Assembly: GCF_010727475.1 (NCBI RefSeq)
Contig: NZ_AP022567.1
Coordinates: 6,448,001 to 6,512,000, forward strand
DNA from: Mycolicibacterium mageritense
GTDB taxonomy: Bacteria; Actinomycetota; Actinomycetes; Mycobacteriales; Mycobacteriaceae
DNA: 64,000 nt
Direction: 5' to 3'
Made by a program: the position numbers and the translations under genes. The notes under the pieces were generated by a model. It was not told where the DNA came from. It saw only the letters and a program-made list of their open reading frames with translations, and searched no databases. Within the stretch, counting starts at the first letter, position 1; every line of letters begins with the position of its first letter. Positions 52,909 through 64,000 of this stretch are shown piece after piece.

Positions 52909-53730
52909 ATGGAAACCTCTGCCTACACCGTCAACTGCTCGATCCTGCTGACCGACCTGCCGCTGCTGGAGCGGCCTCAGGCGGCCCGCGACGCCGGGTT
53001 CGACGCCGTCGAATTCTGGTGGCCTTTCGACACTTCCACGCCTCGCGACACCGACGTCGACGCGTTCGCCTCGTCGATCGAGAACGCAGGCGTACAGCTG
53101 ACCGGGCTCAATTTCGCCGCAGGAGACATGCCGGCAGGCGATCGCGGCCTGCTGTCCGACCCGCGCCAGGTCTCCGCGTTCCGCGACAGCGTCGACGTGG
53201 CCATCGGTATCGCAGAACGGTTGGGCACCAAGGCGTTCAACGCCCTCTACGGCAATCGGATCGACGGCATCGATCCGCAGGCCCAGGATGACGTCGCGGC
53301 AGAGAACCTCGCGCACGCAGGCAAGGCCGCCGGCCGAATCGGCGCCGTGGTGCTCGTCGAGCCGGTCAGCGGAGCACCGTTGTACCCACTCAAACTCGCG
53401 GCCGACGCCGTCGCGGTGATCGACCGGATTCACGCCGATCACGGTGTCGATTCGCTGCGGCTGCTCGCCGACCTGTACCACCTCGCGGTCAACGGCGACG
53501 ATGTCGGAGCTGCCATCGACGCCTACGCGCCACGCATCGGACACGTGCAGATCGCGGACGCCCCGGGTCGGGGCGAACCCGGCACGGGAACGCTCGACAT
53601 CGCCGGATACCTCCGGCAACTCGCCGGGCACGGCTATCGGGGGTACGTCGGGCTCGAATACAAGTCCACGCGCCCGGACACCTTCGACTGGCTGCCCCGC
53701 CCGCAGCGTGCGTCGCGCGCAGGCATCTGA
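52909..53730 (+). CDS. hyi: Hydroxypyruvate isomerase
   Basis: 273 residues, TIM-barrel isomerase. NCSILLTDLPLLERPQAA at the start, the metal Glu of VLVEPVSG, ADLYHLAVNGDD, HVQIADAPGRGEPGTG and GLEYKSTRPD all match the Hyi family. It interconverts hydroxypyruvate and tartronate semialdehyde and is a standard member of glyoxylate-to-glycerate gene sets. It lies 41 bp after the first operon gene and 37 bp before glxR. Confidence 0.9.
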   Translation: METSAYTVNCSILLTDLPLLERPQAARDAGFDAVEFWWPFDTSTPRDTDVDAFASSIENAGVQLTGLNFAAGDMPAGDRGLLSDPRQVSAFRDSVDVAIGIAERLGTKAFNALYGNRIDGIDPQAQDDVAAENLAHAGKAAGRIGAVVLVEPVSGAPLYPLKLAADAVAVIDRIHADHGVDSLRLLADLYHLAVNGDDVGAAIDAYAPRIGHVQIADAPGRGEPGTGTLDIAGYLRQLAGHGYRGYVGLEYKSTRPDTFDWLPRPQRASRAGI

Positions 53731-53767
53731 CCACACACCCATCCCTCACACGGAATCGAGCACACTC

Positions 53768-54652
53768 ATGAGCACCATCGCATTCATCGGACTCGGAATC
53801 ATGGGCAGCCCCATGGCCGTTCACCTCGCCAAGGCAGGCCACCACGTGGTCGGCTACAACCGTTCCCCGGAGAAGGCCGCCGCCCTGGTGGAAGCGGGCG
53901 GCACCGCCGCGGACTCCATCGCCAAAGCCGTTGCAGGCGCTGACGTCGTCGCGGTGATGGTGCCCGATTCGCCGGACGTGCAGGACGTGCTCGCCGGTGA
54001 GAACGGCGTATTCGAGCACGCCCCGGCCGGCGCGCTGATCATCGACTTCTCCAGCATCCGCCCGGACGTCACCGCCGAACTCGCGGCCCAGGCTGCCGAG
54101 CGGGGATTCCGCTTGATCGACGCCCCGGTCTCCGGAGGCGAGGCCGGCGCCATCAATGCGGCGCTGTCGATCATGGTCGGCGGCTCCGCGGAGGACTTCG
54201 CGGCGGCCAAACCGATTCTGGACGTCGTCGGGAAGACCGTCGTCCATGTCGGCCCGAGTGGCTCAGGGCAGACCGTGAAGGCCGCCAATCAGCTCATCGT
54301 CGCGGGAAACATTGAGCTGCTCGCCGAGGCGATCATCTTCCTCGAGGCTTACGGCGTGGACACCAAAGCGGCCGTGGAGGTGCTCGGCGGCGGCCTCGCC
54401 GGATCGGCCGTGCTCAACCAGAAGGCACAGAAAATGCTGGATCGGTCCTTCGATCCCGGCTTCCGAATCGAACTGCACCACAAGGATCTCGGCATCGTGA
54501 CCGCGGCAGCCCGCGAGGCGGGCGTCGTGACCCCGCTGGGTGCCGTCGTCGCCCAGCTCATGGCCTCGGCTCGCGCGAACGGCGATGGCGGACTGGACCA
54601 TTCGGCCCTGTTCCGCGGCGTCGAGCGACTGTCCGGCCGCAAACCAGAGTGA
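53768..54652 (+). CDS. glxR: 2-hydroxy-3-oxopropionate (tartronate semialdehyde) reductase
   Basis: 294 residues from the ATG at 53768. The Rossmann loop IGLGIMGSPMAVHLAKAG, the substrate motif DAPVSGGEAGA and the catalytic Lys in GQTVKAANQLIV (~170) identify a beta-hydroxyacid dehydrogenase of the GlxR branch. It reduces tartronate semialdehyde, made by Gcl, to D-glycerate with NAD(P)H. It sits between hyi and gcl as in other allantoin/glyoxylate operons. Confidence 0.92.
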   Translation: MSTIAFIGLGIMGSPMAVHLAKAGHHVVGYNRSPEKAAALVEAGGTAADSIAKAVAGADVVAVMVPDSPDVQDVLAGENGVFEHAPAGALIIDFSSIRPDVTAELAAQAAERGFRLIDAPVSGGEAGAINAALSIMVGGSAEDFAAAKPILDVVGKTVVHVGPSGSGQTVKAANQLIVAGNIELLAEAIIFLEAYGVDTKAAVEVLGGGLAGSAVLNQKAQKMLDRSFDPGFRIELHHKDLGIVTAAAREAGVVTPLGAVVAQLMASARANGDGGLDHSALFRGVERLSGRKPE

Positions 54653-54685
54653 ACGTCAACCATATTTCATCGAGAGAGAACTGAC

Positions 54686-56491
<1,806 letters not shown>

Positions 56492-56497
56492 GTCATC

Positions 56498-57646
56498 GTG
56501 GCACGAGTACTCGTCGCGCCCGACAAATTCAAGGGCTCGTTGACGGCCGCGGAGGTCACCGACGCGCTCGCGTACGGAATCACGGCGGAAAACCCGGCCT
56601 GGCGTGTCACCGCGGCTCCGGTGGCCGACGGGGGAGACGGGACGGTCGAGGCCGCGGTCGCCGCCGGATGGGAACCGGTCACCGTCCCCACCACCGGGCC
56701 GACAGGCCGCCCATGCTCTGCCCGGTATGCCGTGCGGGGCCCGCTCGCGGTGGTCGAACTGGCCGCCGCCGTAGGCCTGACATCACTGCCACCCGGTGAG
56801 CTGGACCCGCTGGGCGCCAGCACATTCGGCCTCGGAACCGTCATGAGGCATGCGCTCGACCAAGGCGCGCGGGAGATCATCGTCGGCGTCGGCGGGAGCG
56901 CATCGACCGACGGCGGCGCCGGGATGCTGCAGGCACTCGGAGTGCGTATCGTCGACGCCGACGGCAACGAGATCGGGCCCGGCGGTGCGGAGCTGCGCCG
57001 CGCCGCCCGCGTGGACGTCAGCGGGCTGCACCCGGCGGCTCACGGTACGCGTTTCCAGCTGGCGTGCGACGTCGACAACCCGCTGCTCGGCCCGCGCGGC
57101 GCAACCGCGGTGTACGCACCGCAAAAGGGCGCGACGGCAGGGCATCTGGTGGTGCTGGAGGACGCGATGAGCCGCTGGGCACACCTGGTGCACACCGCCA
57201 CCGGCAGCGACCACAGGGACACGCCCGGCGCCGGAGCGGCCGGAGGAACCGGATTCGCGGCGCTGGCCGTCCTCGGAGCCACGACCCGACCGGGGATCGA
57301 AACCGTACTGGACCTCATCGACTTCCGGCGCAAGCTCGCCGAGACCGATATCGTCATCACGGGTGAGGGATCACTGGACGCCCAGAGCCTGCACGGCAAG
57401 GCTCCCATCGGAGTGGCTGCCGCGGCCACCGCGGCCGGCCTGCCCGTTGTCGCGGTCGCCGGACGCAGCTCGCTGCACGCCGCACAACTGCGCCGCGCCG
57501 GAATTTCCCGGGCATACACGCTCGCCGAGCTCGAGCCCGACCCACACGCATCCATGGTGAATGCCGCAGAGCTGTTGCGCCGGATCGGACGCGCGATCGC
57601 AGCGTCGGCCGGCCTCGTCACCACCAGCCCACAAGGAGAACAATGA
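56498..57646 (+). CDS. glxK: Glycerate kinase
   Basis: 382 residues from the GTG at 56498. APDKFKGSLTAAEV at the start, VADGGDGTVEA (~50) and GVGGSASTDGGAG (~130) are signatures of the type I glycerate 2-kinase family. It phosphorylates D-glycerate, linking the glyoxylate branch to glycolysis. It overlaps the allantoicase start by 4 bp. Confidence 0.92.
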   Translation: MARVLVAPDKFKGSLTAAEVTDALAYGITAENPAWRVTAAPVADGGDGTVEAAVAAGWEPVTVPTTGPTGRPCSARYAVRGPLAVVELAAAVGLTSLPPGELDPLGASTFGLGTVMRHALDQGAREIIVGVGGSASTDGGAGMLQALGVRIVDADGNEIGPGGAELRRAARVDVSGLHPAAHGTRFQLACDVDNPLLGPRGATAVYAPQKGATAGHLVVLEDAMSRWAHLVHTATGSDHRDTPGAGAAGGTGFAALAVLGATTRPGIETVLDLIDFRRKLAETDIVITGEGSLDAQSLHGKAPIGVAAAATAAGLPVVAVAGRSSLHAAQLRRAGISRAYTLAELEPDPHASMVNAAELLRRIGRAIAASAGLVTTSPQGEQ

Positions 57647-58719
57647 GCACCGATTTCACCTCGCTACCCGACCTCGCGTCGCGGGCCTTGGGTGGGAGTG
57701 TGTCCGCTGCGAACGACGAGCTGTTCGCGCAGCGGGAAAACCTGATCAAGCCCGAGGCACCGTTCTTCGACCCGCACGAGTTCGGCCACAAGGGCAAGGT
57801 GTACGACGGGTGGGAAACCCGCCGCCGGCGCGACGAAGGCCACGACTACGCCATCGTCCGGCTCGGCACCGCGGGGATCATCCACGGAATCATCGTCGAC
57901 ACGGCGTATTTCAAGGGAAACTACCCGCCGTTCGTGTCGATCGAGGCGGCGTCCATCGAGGGCTACCCGTCCATCGAGGAGGTCATGAAGGCGGACTGGC
58001 ACACGATCGTCGCGAAGTCTCCGGCGCAGGGGGACACACCCAACGCCTACGAGGTGACCGACCGCCACCGGTGGACGCACGTACGCCTCTCGATCTACCC
58101 CGACGGCGGTGTCGCACGGCTTCGCGTCCACGGCGAGGTGGTACCGGATCCGCGGTTCCTCGACGGCACCGTGGATCTGCTCGCAGCGGAAAACGGTGGC
58201 CGCCTGGTGGATTGCTCGGACGCGTTCTACGCCTCGCCGGCAAACATCATCCTGCCGGGCCGCGCCAGAAACATGGGCGAGGGCTGGGAGAACTCCCGGC
58301 GGCGCGGCGGCGGCAACGACTTCGCGGTTTTCGTTCTCGCGGCGGCCGGGCACCCACGTCACGTCGAGATCGACACCAGCTACTACGTCGGCAACGCACC
58401 CGGCTGGGTGCGCCTGAGCGGAATCGACACCCGCTCGGCCGATCTCGACGACACCGGCGCCTGGGCCGAGTTGCTGGCGCGCACTGCCGTGCAGCCCGAC
58501 ACCCGGCACCGGTTCGTACTGGACGGCGCAGACGCAGTCACCCACCTGCGACTCGACGTCTACCCGGACGGTGGCTTGTCGAGGCTGCGACTGTTCGGCG
58601 AACTCGACGCACAGGCGCGTTCCGATGCCCGCCGAAAGTGGTGGGACGGGCTACCGGCGAGTCATCAGGCCCTGATCGCCGATCAGGCACCGAGCGTGAA
58701 GGAAGCATCCGATGTCTGA
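57643..58719 (+). CDS. alc: Allantoicase
   Basis: 358 residues with two repeated jelly-roll domains (~20-175 and ~190-345). Repeated elements such as VYDGWETRRRRDEGHDYAIV and MGEGWENSRRRGGGNDFAVF, and DVYPDGGLSRLRLFGE, are typical. It cleaves allantoate to ureidoglycolate and urea, so this organism takes the urea-releasing route and not the allantoate amidohydrolase route. The next gene starts 8 bp inside it. Confidence 0.94.
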   Translation: MSTDFTSLPDLASRALGGSVSAANDELFAQRENLIKPEAPFFDPHEFGHKGKVYDGWETRRRRDEGHDYAIVRLGTAGIIHGIIVDTAYFKGNYPPFVSIEAASIEGYPSIEEVMKADWHTIVAKSPAQGDTPNAYEVTDRHRWTHVRLSIYPDGGVARLRVHGEVVPDPRFLDGTVDLLAAENGGRLVDCSDAFYASPANIILPGRARNMGEGWENSRRRGGGNDFAVFVLAAAGHPRHVEIDTSYYVGNAPGWVRLSGIDTRSADLDDTGAWAELLARTAVQPDTRHRFVLDGADAVTHLRLDVYPDGGLSRLRLFGELDAQARSDARRKWWDGLPASHQALIADQAPSVKEASDV

Positions 58720-60055
58720 CAAGTTGGACTTGGTTTTTCGTGCGCCCCGCGTGATCACCGCGGCGGGTGAGGTGGCGCGGTGCGTCGGGGTACGGGATGG
58801 CCGGATCGTCACCATCGAACCTATCGACGCCCAACTCGATGCCGAGCAGTACGTGGATCTGGGTGACGACGAAGTCCTGCTCCCCGGGCTGGTCGACACG
58901 CACGTGCACGTCAACGAACCGGGACGCACCGAATGGGAAGGGTTCGCCAGCGCGACCCGCGCGGCTGCGGCCGGAGGTGTCACCACGATCATCGACATGC
59001 CGCTCAACAGCATCCCGCCGACCGTCAACGTCGAAGCGTTGGAGGTGAAGCGGCGGGTGGCGGCCAACCAGGCCTATGTCGACGTCGGCTTCTGGGGCGG
59101 CGCGGTGCCCGGCAACGTGCCGGACCTGCGCGGCCTGCACGATGCGGGCGTGTTCGGCTTCAAGTGTTTCCTGCTGCACTCGGGCGTGGACGAGTTTCCG
59201 CCGCTCGATCCGGACGGACTCGAACTCGCGCTCAAGGAGATTGCGTCGTTCGGCGCGATGATGATCGTGCATGCCGAAGACGCGCACGCCATCGACCGCG
59301 CGGCTTCACCACGGGGCGACAACTACGCCGATTTCCTGTCGTCGCGCCCCCGCGGGGCCGAGAACCTGGCGATCGCCGAGGTGATCGAACTGTCGCGGTG
59401 GACGGGTTGCCGCGTGCACATCCTGCATCTGTCGAGTTCTGATGCGTTGCCGATGATCGCCTCGGCTCGCCGCGACGGTGTCAAACTCACCGCCGAGACC
59501 TGCCCGCACTATCTCTCGTTCGTCTCCGAAGAGATCCCCGCGGGCGCAACGCAGTTCAAGTGCTGCCCGCCCATCCGGGAAGCGGCGAACCGGGAGCTGT
59601 TGTGGCAAGGCCTGGTTGACGGCGTGATCGACTGTGTCGTGACCGACCATTCGCCGTGCACCGCCGACCTCAAGCGGTTCGACATCGGCGACTTCGGGGT
59701 CGCGTGGGGTGGCATCGCCTCGTTGCAGGTCTCGCTTTCGGCGGTCTGGTCGGAGGCCAAACGCCGCGGTCACAGCCTGGGCGACGTGGTCCGATGGATG
59801 TCGGAGAACCCGGCCCGCCAGGTCGGGCTGAACACCAAGGGCCACATCGCGCTCGGATATGCGGCCGACTTCGCGGTGTTCGCTCCCGAGGACGCGTTCA
59901 TAGTCGACGTCAAGAAACTGCAACACAAGAACCCCGTCTCCGCCTATGACCGGCGCCCGCTCGCCGGGGTGGTGCGCAGTACCTGGCTGGCAGGCAAGCG
60001 GATCGATCTCGATGAGGAGCCGCGCGGACGCCTGCTCAGCAGGGGAATGGCGTAG
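58712..60055 (+). CDS. allB: Allantoinase
   Basis: 447 residues, an amidohydrolase-superfamily enzyme with a two-metal centre. DTHVHVNEPGRTEWEGF (~65) gives the first two His. The bridging Lys lies in FGFKCFLLHSG (~150), and further ligands are in VHAEDAHA, HILHLSSSD and TDHSPC. It opens the hydantoin ring of allantoin to make allantoate. It overlaps allantoicase by 8 bp and precedes uraD by 6 bp. Confidence 0.95.
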   Translation: MSDKLDLVFRAPRVITAAGEVARCVGVRDGRIVTIEPIDAQLDAEQYVDLGDDEVLLPGLVDTHVHVNEPGRTEWEGFASATRAAAAGGVTTIIDMPLNSIPPTVNVEALEVKRRVAANQAYVDVGFWGGAVPGNVPDLRGLHDAGVFGFKCFLLHSGVDEFPPLDPDGLELALKEIASFGAMMIVHAEDAHAIDRAASPRGDNYADFLSSRPRGAENLAIAEVIELSRWTGCRVHILHLSSSDALPMIASARRDGVKLTAETCPHYLSFVSEEIPAGATQFKCCPPIREAANRELLWQGLVDGVIDCVVTDHSPCTADLKRFDIGDFGVAWGGIASLQVSLSAVWSEAKRRGHSLGDVVRWMSENPARQVGLNTKGHIALGYAADFAVFAPEDAFIVDVKKLQHKNPVSAYDRRPLAGVVRSTWLAGKRIDLDEEPRGRLLSRGMA

Positions 60056-60061
60056 GCGGCC

Positions 60062-60555
60062 ATGGGAACGTCACTGCGTCGCTTCAACGAAGCGGACCCC
60101 GCAGACGCCGCCGCAGCCGTCCGGCCGTGCCTCGACGTGGATCGCTGGGTGCAGGCCGTCGTCGACGGACGACCGTACCGTGACGTCGAGGCGGCGGTCG
60201 CGGTCGCGCAATCAGCGGCCGACCCGTTCACCGATGACGAGTTGACCACCGCGCTGAGCCACCATCCCCGGATCGGGGAGCGGGCGTCGGGCTCGAGCGC
60301 AGAAGCCGGGTTCTCGCGGGCCGAGCAATCCGGGGTGTCCACCGACGCCGACGTACAGAGTCGGCTGGTCGACGGCAACCGGGCGTACGAAAAGCGGTTC
60401 GGCCACGTGTTTTTGATCCGTGCGGCAGGCCGCAGCAGTGAGGAGATCCTCGCGGCGCTGGAAGAGCGCCTGACCAACGACCCCGAGACGGAGAAGGCGG
60501 TCATGGCCGATCAGCTCCGCCAGATCGCGGTGCTGCGCCTGCAAGGAGTGTTGAC

Positions 60556-60559
<4 letters not shown>
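60062..60559 (+). CDS. uraD: OHCU decarboxylase
   Basis: 165 residues, all-helical. FTDDELTTALSHHPRIGERA (~58-77) carries the catalytic His, and FSRAEQSGVSTDADV and FGHVFLIRAAGRS are family motifs. It decarboxylates 2-oxo-4-hydroxy-4-carboxy-5-ureidoimidazoline to S-allantoin, giving the stereospecific product without racemisation. Its stop overlaps uraH (ATGA). Confidence 0.93.
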
Positions 60560-60885
<326 letters not shown>

Positions 60886-60927
60886 CCGCAAACCGTCCAA
60901 CCCTCACACCCTTAAGGAGCCACCGAC

Positions 60928-61809
60928 ATGAGCGACATCGTCCTCACCGCCAATCAATTCGGCAAAGCCGAGAACCGGGTCGTCCGGATCACCCGGGACA
61001 CCGCGCGACACGAGATCGAGGATCTCAACGTCACGTCCCAACTGCGTGGTGATTTCGAGGCCGCACACACCGAGGGCGACAATTCCCACGTCGTGCCGAC
61101 CGACACGCAGAAGAACACGATCTTCGCGTTCGCGAAGGACGGGGTCGGCTCGCCCGAGGCCTTCCTGCTGCGCCTCGGTGAGCATTTCACCGGTGAGTTC
61201 GACTGGGTGACCGGCGGGCGCTGGGCCGCCGAGCAGTACCGCTGGACCCGCATCAACGACCACGATCACGCCTTCTACCGCAGCGGCCCGGAAACCCGCA
61301 CCGCAGTGCTGGTCCGCGACGGCGACACCGAAACCATGATCAGCGGCTTCTACGGCCTGACCGTGCTGAAGTCCACCGAATCAGGCTTCGTCGGCTACCC
61401 CAAGGACAAGTACACGACGCTGGCCGAGACCACCGACCGCATCCTCGCCACCGACATCGCCACCCGCTGGCGGTACAACACCACCGACCTCGACTTCAAT
61501 GCGGTGTACGACGACGTCCGCTCCATCATTCTCGCCAAATTCACCGAGGGGTACTCAAAAGCACTGCAGCACACGCTGTATCAGATGGGCGAAGCCGTGA
61601 TCGGGGCACACCCCGAGATCGACGAGATCAAGTTCTCGTGCCCCAACAAGCACCACTTCGTCGCCGATCTGTCCTTCGTCGGCCTGGAAAACCCCAACGA
61701 GGTGTTCTTCGCGGCCGACCGTCCCTACGGCCTCATCGAGGCCACCATCGCCCGCGCCGGAGCTCCGTCCGCCGAGGCCGCCTGGGTAGGAATCGCCGGA
61801 TTCTGCTGA
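60928..61809 (+). CDS. uox: Urate oxidase (uricase)
   Basis: 293 residues, cofactor-free T-fold oxidase. TVLKSTESGFVGYPKDKYTT, ATDIATRWRY and CPNKHHFVADLSFVGLENPN are conserved uricase elements, the last holding the substrate-binding region. It oxidises urate with O2 to 5-hydroxyisourate and H2O2. No C-terminal peroxisomal signal, as expected for bacteria. It lies 42 bp after uraH and 11 bp before the permease. Confidence 0.95.
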   Translation: MSDIVLTANQFGKAENRVVRITRDTARHEIEDLNVTSQLRGDFEAAHTEGDNSHVVPTDTQKNTIFAFAKDGVGSPEAFLLRLGEHFTGEFDWVTGGRWAAEQYRWTRINDHDHAFYRSGPETRTAVLVRDGDTETMISGFYGLTVLKSTESGFVGYPKDKYTTLAETTDRILATDIATRWRYNTTDLDFNAVYDDVRSIILAKFTEGYSKALQHTLYQMGEAVIGAHPEIDEIKFSCPNKHHFVADLSFVGLENPNEVFFAADRPYGLIEATIARAGAPSAEAAWVGIAGFC

Positions 61810-61820
61810 GGAATGTGACC

Positions 61821-63371
61821 ATGAAACTGCACCGCAACCGCGCGGCCGACACCGGCGCCGCCGAAGTCCGGCCCGAAAACGTCCGCCCGGAGGACGAGCG
61901 CCTCGGCATCGGACGCTCGTTCGCCTACGGCGCCCAGCATGTGCTCACGATGTACGGCGGCATCATCGCGCCGCCCCTGATCGTCGGTGGGGCCGCGGGA
62001 GTGCCGGCCGCCCAGCTCGGCGTGCTCGTTGCGAGCTGCCTGTTCATCGGTGGCCTTGCGACGATTCTGCAGTCGGTCGGCATCCCGTGGTTCGGGTCGC
62101 AGCTTCCCCTGGTCCAAGGCACGTCGTTCGCCAGCGTCGCGACCTTGGTGGCGATCGTGACGCAGGGCGGCGGGCTGCCCGCCGCGTTCGGTTCGGTCAT
62201 GGCCTCCGCGGCGATCGGCCTGGCGATCACGCCCTTCTTCTCCCGGATCATCCGCTTCTTCCCTCCGGTGGTGACCGGCACGGTGATCACCACGATCGGG
62301 CTCAGCCTGATGCCGGTGGCGGCCAACTGGGCGATGGGCAACAACGCCAAGTTGCCGACATACGGATCGATGGAGAACATCGCGCTGGCGGGATTCACCC
62401 TGCTCGTGGTGATCGTCCTCAGCCGGTCCAATGTGCCTGCCATTTCCCGGCTTTCGATCCTGTTCGCGATAATCGTCGGTACCTTGGTCGCCACCGCGAT
62501 CGGCAAGGCCGACTTCTCGAAGGTGGCCGACGGCCCGATCGTCGCCGTCCCGGAGCCGTTCTTCTTCGGCGGGCCCGTGTTCACGCTCGCCGGCGTGGTG
62601 TCGATGACCATCGTCGTGCTCGTCATCCTCACCGAGACCACCGCCGACATCCTGGCCGTCGGTGAAATCGTCAACACCCGGGTCGACCGGCGCCGCATCG
62701 GCAACGGGCTCAGGGCCGACATGGGCGCCTCACTGATATCGCCGATCTTCAACGGATTCACCCAGAGCGCGTTCGCCCAGAACGTCGGACTGGTCGCGAT
62801 CACCGGGGTCAAGAGCCGGTTCGTGGTCACCGCGGGCGGCGTCATCCTCGTGGTGCTCGGACTGCTGCCGGTCCTCGGCCGCGTCGTGGCAGCCGTGCCC
62901 TACCCGGTGCTCGGAGGGGCGGGCCTGGTGCTGTTCGGCACCGTGGCGGCCTCCGGCATCCGAACCCTGGCCCGGGTCAACTACCAGGGCAACATGAACC
63001 TCGTCATAGTCGCGACATCGGTCGGCATGGGCATGATTCCCATTGCCGCGCCGGAGTTCTGGGAGCACTTCCCGTCTTGGTTCCAGACCATCTTCCACTC
63101 GGGCATCAGCTCCGCGGCGATCACGGCCGTGCTGCTCAACCTGTTCTTCAACCACATCAGGTTCGCTCGGCAGAAGCCCGGATCCTCGGTGTTCGCCGCA
63201 GCAGACCGCTTCATCTCCTTCGATGAGGTTCAGGCGTACAGCAAGCTGCGGGAAGGCGACCACATCGAGGGCGGCCGGATCGTCGATGCGGACGGCAAGC
63301 CGCTGCCGGTCAAGCAAAGCGACGGCAAGCTGGTCGATGTCCCGATCTGCTCGGGGTCGGCCGAGCACTGA
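61821..63371 (+). CDS. NCS2-family urate/xanthine permease
   Basis: 516 residues from the ATG at 61821, which is 8 nt after GAGGA; a GTG two codons earlier is too close to that site. About fourteen hydrophobic segments. FAYGAQHVLTMYGGIIAPPL (TM1), LVQGTSFASVATLV (TM3) and NGFTQSAFAQNVGLVAITGV (TM9-10) are signatures of the nucleobase:cation symporter-2 family; the Gln/Asn pattern fits urate or xanthine carriers of the PucJ/UacT type. Last gene of the purine operon, supplying substrate for urate oxidase. Confidence 0.88.
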   Translation: MKLHRNRAADTGAAEVRPENVRPEDERLGIGRSFAYGAQHVLTMYGGIIAPPLIVGGAAGVPAAQLGVLVASCLFIGGLATILQSVGIPWFGSQLPLVQGTSFASVATLVAIVTQGGGLPAAFGSVMASAAIGLAITPFFSRIIRFFPPVVTGTVITTIGLSLMPVAANWAMGNNAKLPTYGSMENIALAGFTLLVVIVLSRSNVPAISRLSILFAIIVGTLVATAIGKADFSKVADGPIVAVPEPFFFGGPVFTLAGVVSMTIVVLVILTETTADILAVGEIVNTRVDRRRIGNGLRADMGASLISPIFNGFTQSAFAQNVGLVAITGVKSRFVVTAGGVILVVLGLLPVLGRVVAAVPYPVLGGAGLVLFGTVAASGIRTLARVNYQGNMNLVIVATSVGMGMIPIAAPEFWEHFPSWFQTIFHSGISSAAITAVLLNLFFNHIRFARQKPGSSVFAAADRFISFDEVQAYSKLREGDHIEGGRIVDADGKPLPVKQSDGKLVDVPICSGSAEH

Positions 63372-63461
63372 ACCAGGGCCGGGCTCGGGCGCGGGCGCGC
63401 GTTGACCCTGCGCTCACGGTGCAAAAGTGCGAGTGACCACCGCCGTCACCGCAGCCCCAAC

Positions 63462-63482
63462 GCCGGCCGGGCCTGCGCCGGC
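63462..63482. terminator. Candidate hairpin between convergent genes
   Basis: GCCGGC arms (63462-63467 and 63477-63482) with a 9-nt loop stand at the end of the 110-bp gap between the permease and the convergent hydrolase. Weak stem, no T-run. Confidence 0.3.
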
Positions 63483-64000
63483 TAACCGACCTGTTCCCAG
63501 AAGCGGCTCAGAGCCTCGGCGCCGCGCGACGGATCCTGCACCATCCACCAATGCCCGAGTCCGGCGAGCACCTCGGTGCCGGCTCCAGCCCGCTCCGCCG
63601 CGCGATACCGGATCTCGTCGGAACCGATGTAGGGATCGTCGGTGGCGAGCAACGAAAGCCCTGGCCGGGCCCGCGCCTTCTCCAGCTCCCGCCCGGCGTT
63701 CGCCATCGCGGGTTGACGAGCCGAGCGGTACAGCGAGAGGATCGCCCGTCCCATCTCGGGGCCTTGTTCGGCAGCGATCGATGTCGCAATGTCAATCGGT
63801 ATGCCCAGCGCGGCCATCTGCGCAGCCCGGTCCTCGACGGTGCCACCCAACATGGTGTCGACGAGTTGCTCACCTTCGTCGGGTGTCTGCCATATCTGAG
63901 CCATGTCGTGCCACACGTAATCAGGGTCGAGCACTCCGATCACGTCGGTGGCCCAGCTGCGAACGAGCTCAGGGCGGTGCATGACGACGGTCATCACATG
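63482..64000 (-). CDS. Alpha/beta hydrolase, N-terminus beyond window edge
   Basis: The visible 172 codons look like the C-terminal part of an alpha/beta hydrolase: a cap-like helical section, the strand-Asp region GLSLLATDDPYIGSDE and the final catalytic His in LAGLGHWWMVQDPSRGA. The oxyanion and nucleophile motifs are not in view and should lie right of 64000, although an internal GTG at 63997 would technically open the frame. Function cannot be assigned beyond the fold. Confidence 0.65.
   Translation of the reverse strand, partial: HVMTVVMHRPELVRSWATDVIGVLDPDYVWHDMAQIWQTPDEGEQLVDTMLGGTVEDRAAQMAALGIPIDIATSIAAEQGPEMGRAILSLYRSARQPAMANAGRELEKARARPGLSLLATDDPYIGSDEIRYRAAERAGAGTEVLAGLGHWWMVQDPSRGAEALSRFWEQVG

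Overview
The window is high-GC actinobacterial DNA and most likely comes from a fast-growing mycobacterium (Mycolicibacterium, M. smegmatis group). Supporting signs are a FurA-KatG pair, a CmtR-type metal sensor, Tat-dependent lipoprotein binding proteins, a GAF-ANTAR regulator, a class III adenylyl cyclase of the soluble mycobacterial type, a deazaflavin-type nitroreductase, a QcrB-like cytochrome b, many GTG starts and several probable leaderless genes. No rRNA, tRNA, CRISPR array, insertion sequence, phage gene or integrase was seen. The DNA is almost entirely coding, with about 65 genes.

Region 1 (1-17.9 kb) is sugar-alcohol catabolism. Two FGGY kinases, a metallo-beta-lactamase-fold hydrolase, a LysR regulator and a thioesterase precede a compact tetritol locus. 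That locus has an SDR dehydrogenase (D-threitol type) and a SorC regulator, divergent from a zinc dehydrogenase (erythritol/L-threitol type), a complete carbohydrate ABC importer (binding protein, two permeases, two ATPases), a DhaK-DhaL fused kinase and an RpiB-type isomerase. It closely matches the threitol/erythritol pathway known from M. smegmatis, whose product is D-erythrose 4-phosphate. Two copies of a TGAACA-NN-TGTTCA operator lie between the divergent arms.

Region 2 (17.9-25.2 kb) holds a packed six-gene minus-strand operon: nitronate monooxygenase, MHS-type transporter, tautomerase, flavin-fold protein, LysR and MBL hydrolase. It looks like an uncharacterised catabolic unit. A DMT exporter and a deazaflavin-type protein face it. 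Region 3 (25.2-32.6 kb) has a polyamine-type ABC importer (potA, potD, potB, potC), a DHA2-type efflux pump and an NCS1 permease.

Region 4 (32.6-48.9 kb) is a mosaic of single genes and pairs: an epoxide-hydrolase-like enzyme, a LysM protein, small secreted proteins, an adenylyl cyclase next to a membrane-anchored MerR-like protein, cmtR with a CDF transporter, furA-katG, a cupin divergent from a GlxA-type AraC regulator, a GAF-ANTAR protein, an orphan qcrB, a MocR regulator and a nitrilase-family hydrolase.

Region 5 (48.9-63.4 kb) is a purine-catabolic regulon. An IclR (AllR-like) regulator, an Asp/Glu-racemase-family protein and an NCS1 permease run leftward. A probable 11-gene operon runs rightward: a freestanding allophanate-hydrolase C-domain-like protein, hydroxypyruvate isomerase, tartronate semialdehyde reductase, glyoxylate carboligase, glycerate kinase, allantoicase, allantoinase, OHCU decarboxylase, HIU hydrolase, urate oxidase and a urate/xanthine permease. 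Together they take urate to allantoin, allantoate and ureidoglycolate, and glyoxylate to phosphoglycerate. The ureidoglycolate-to-glyoxylate step has no recognisable enzyme. Three matching 17-bp palindromes stand before the IclR gene and before each divergent arm. A partial alpha/beta hydrolase ends the window.
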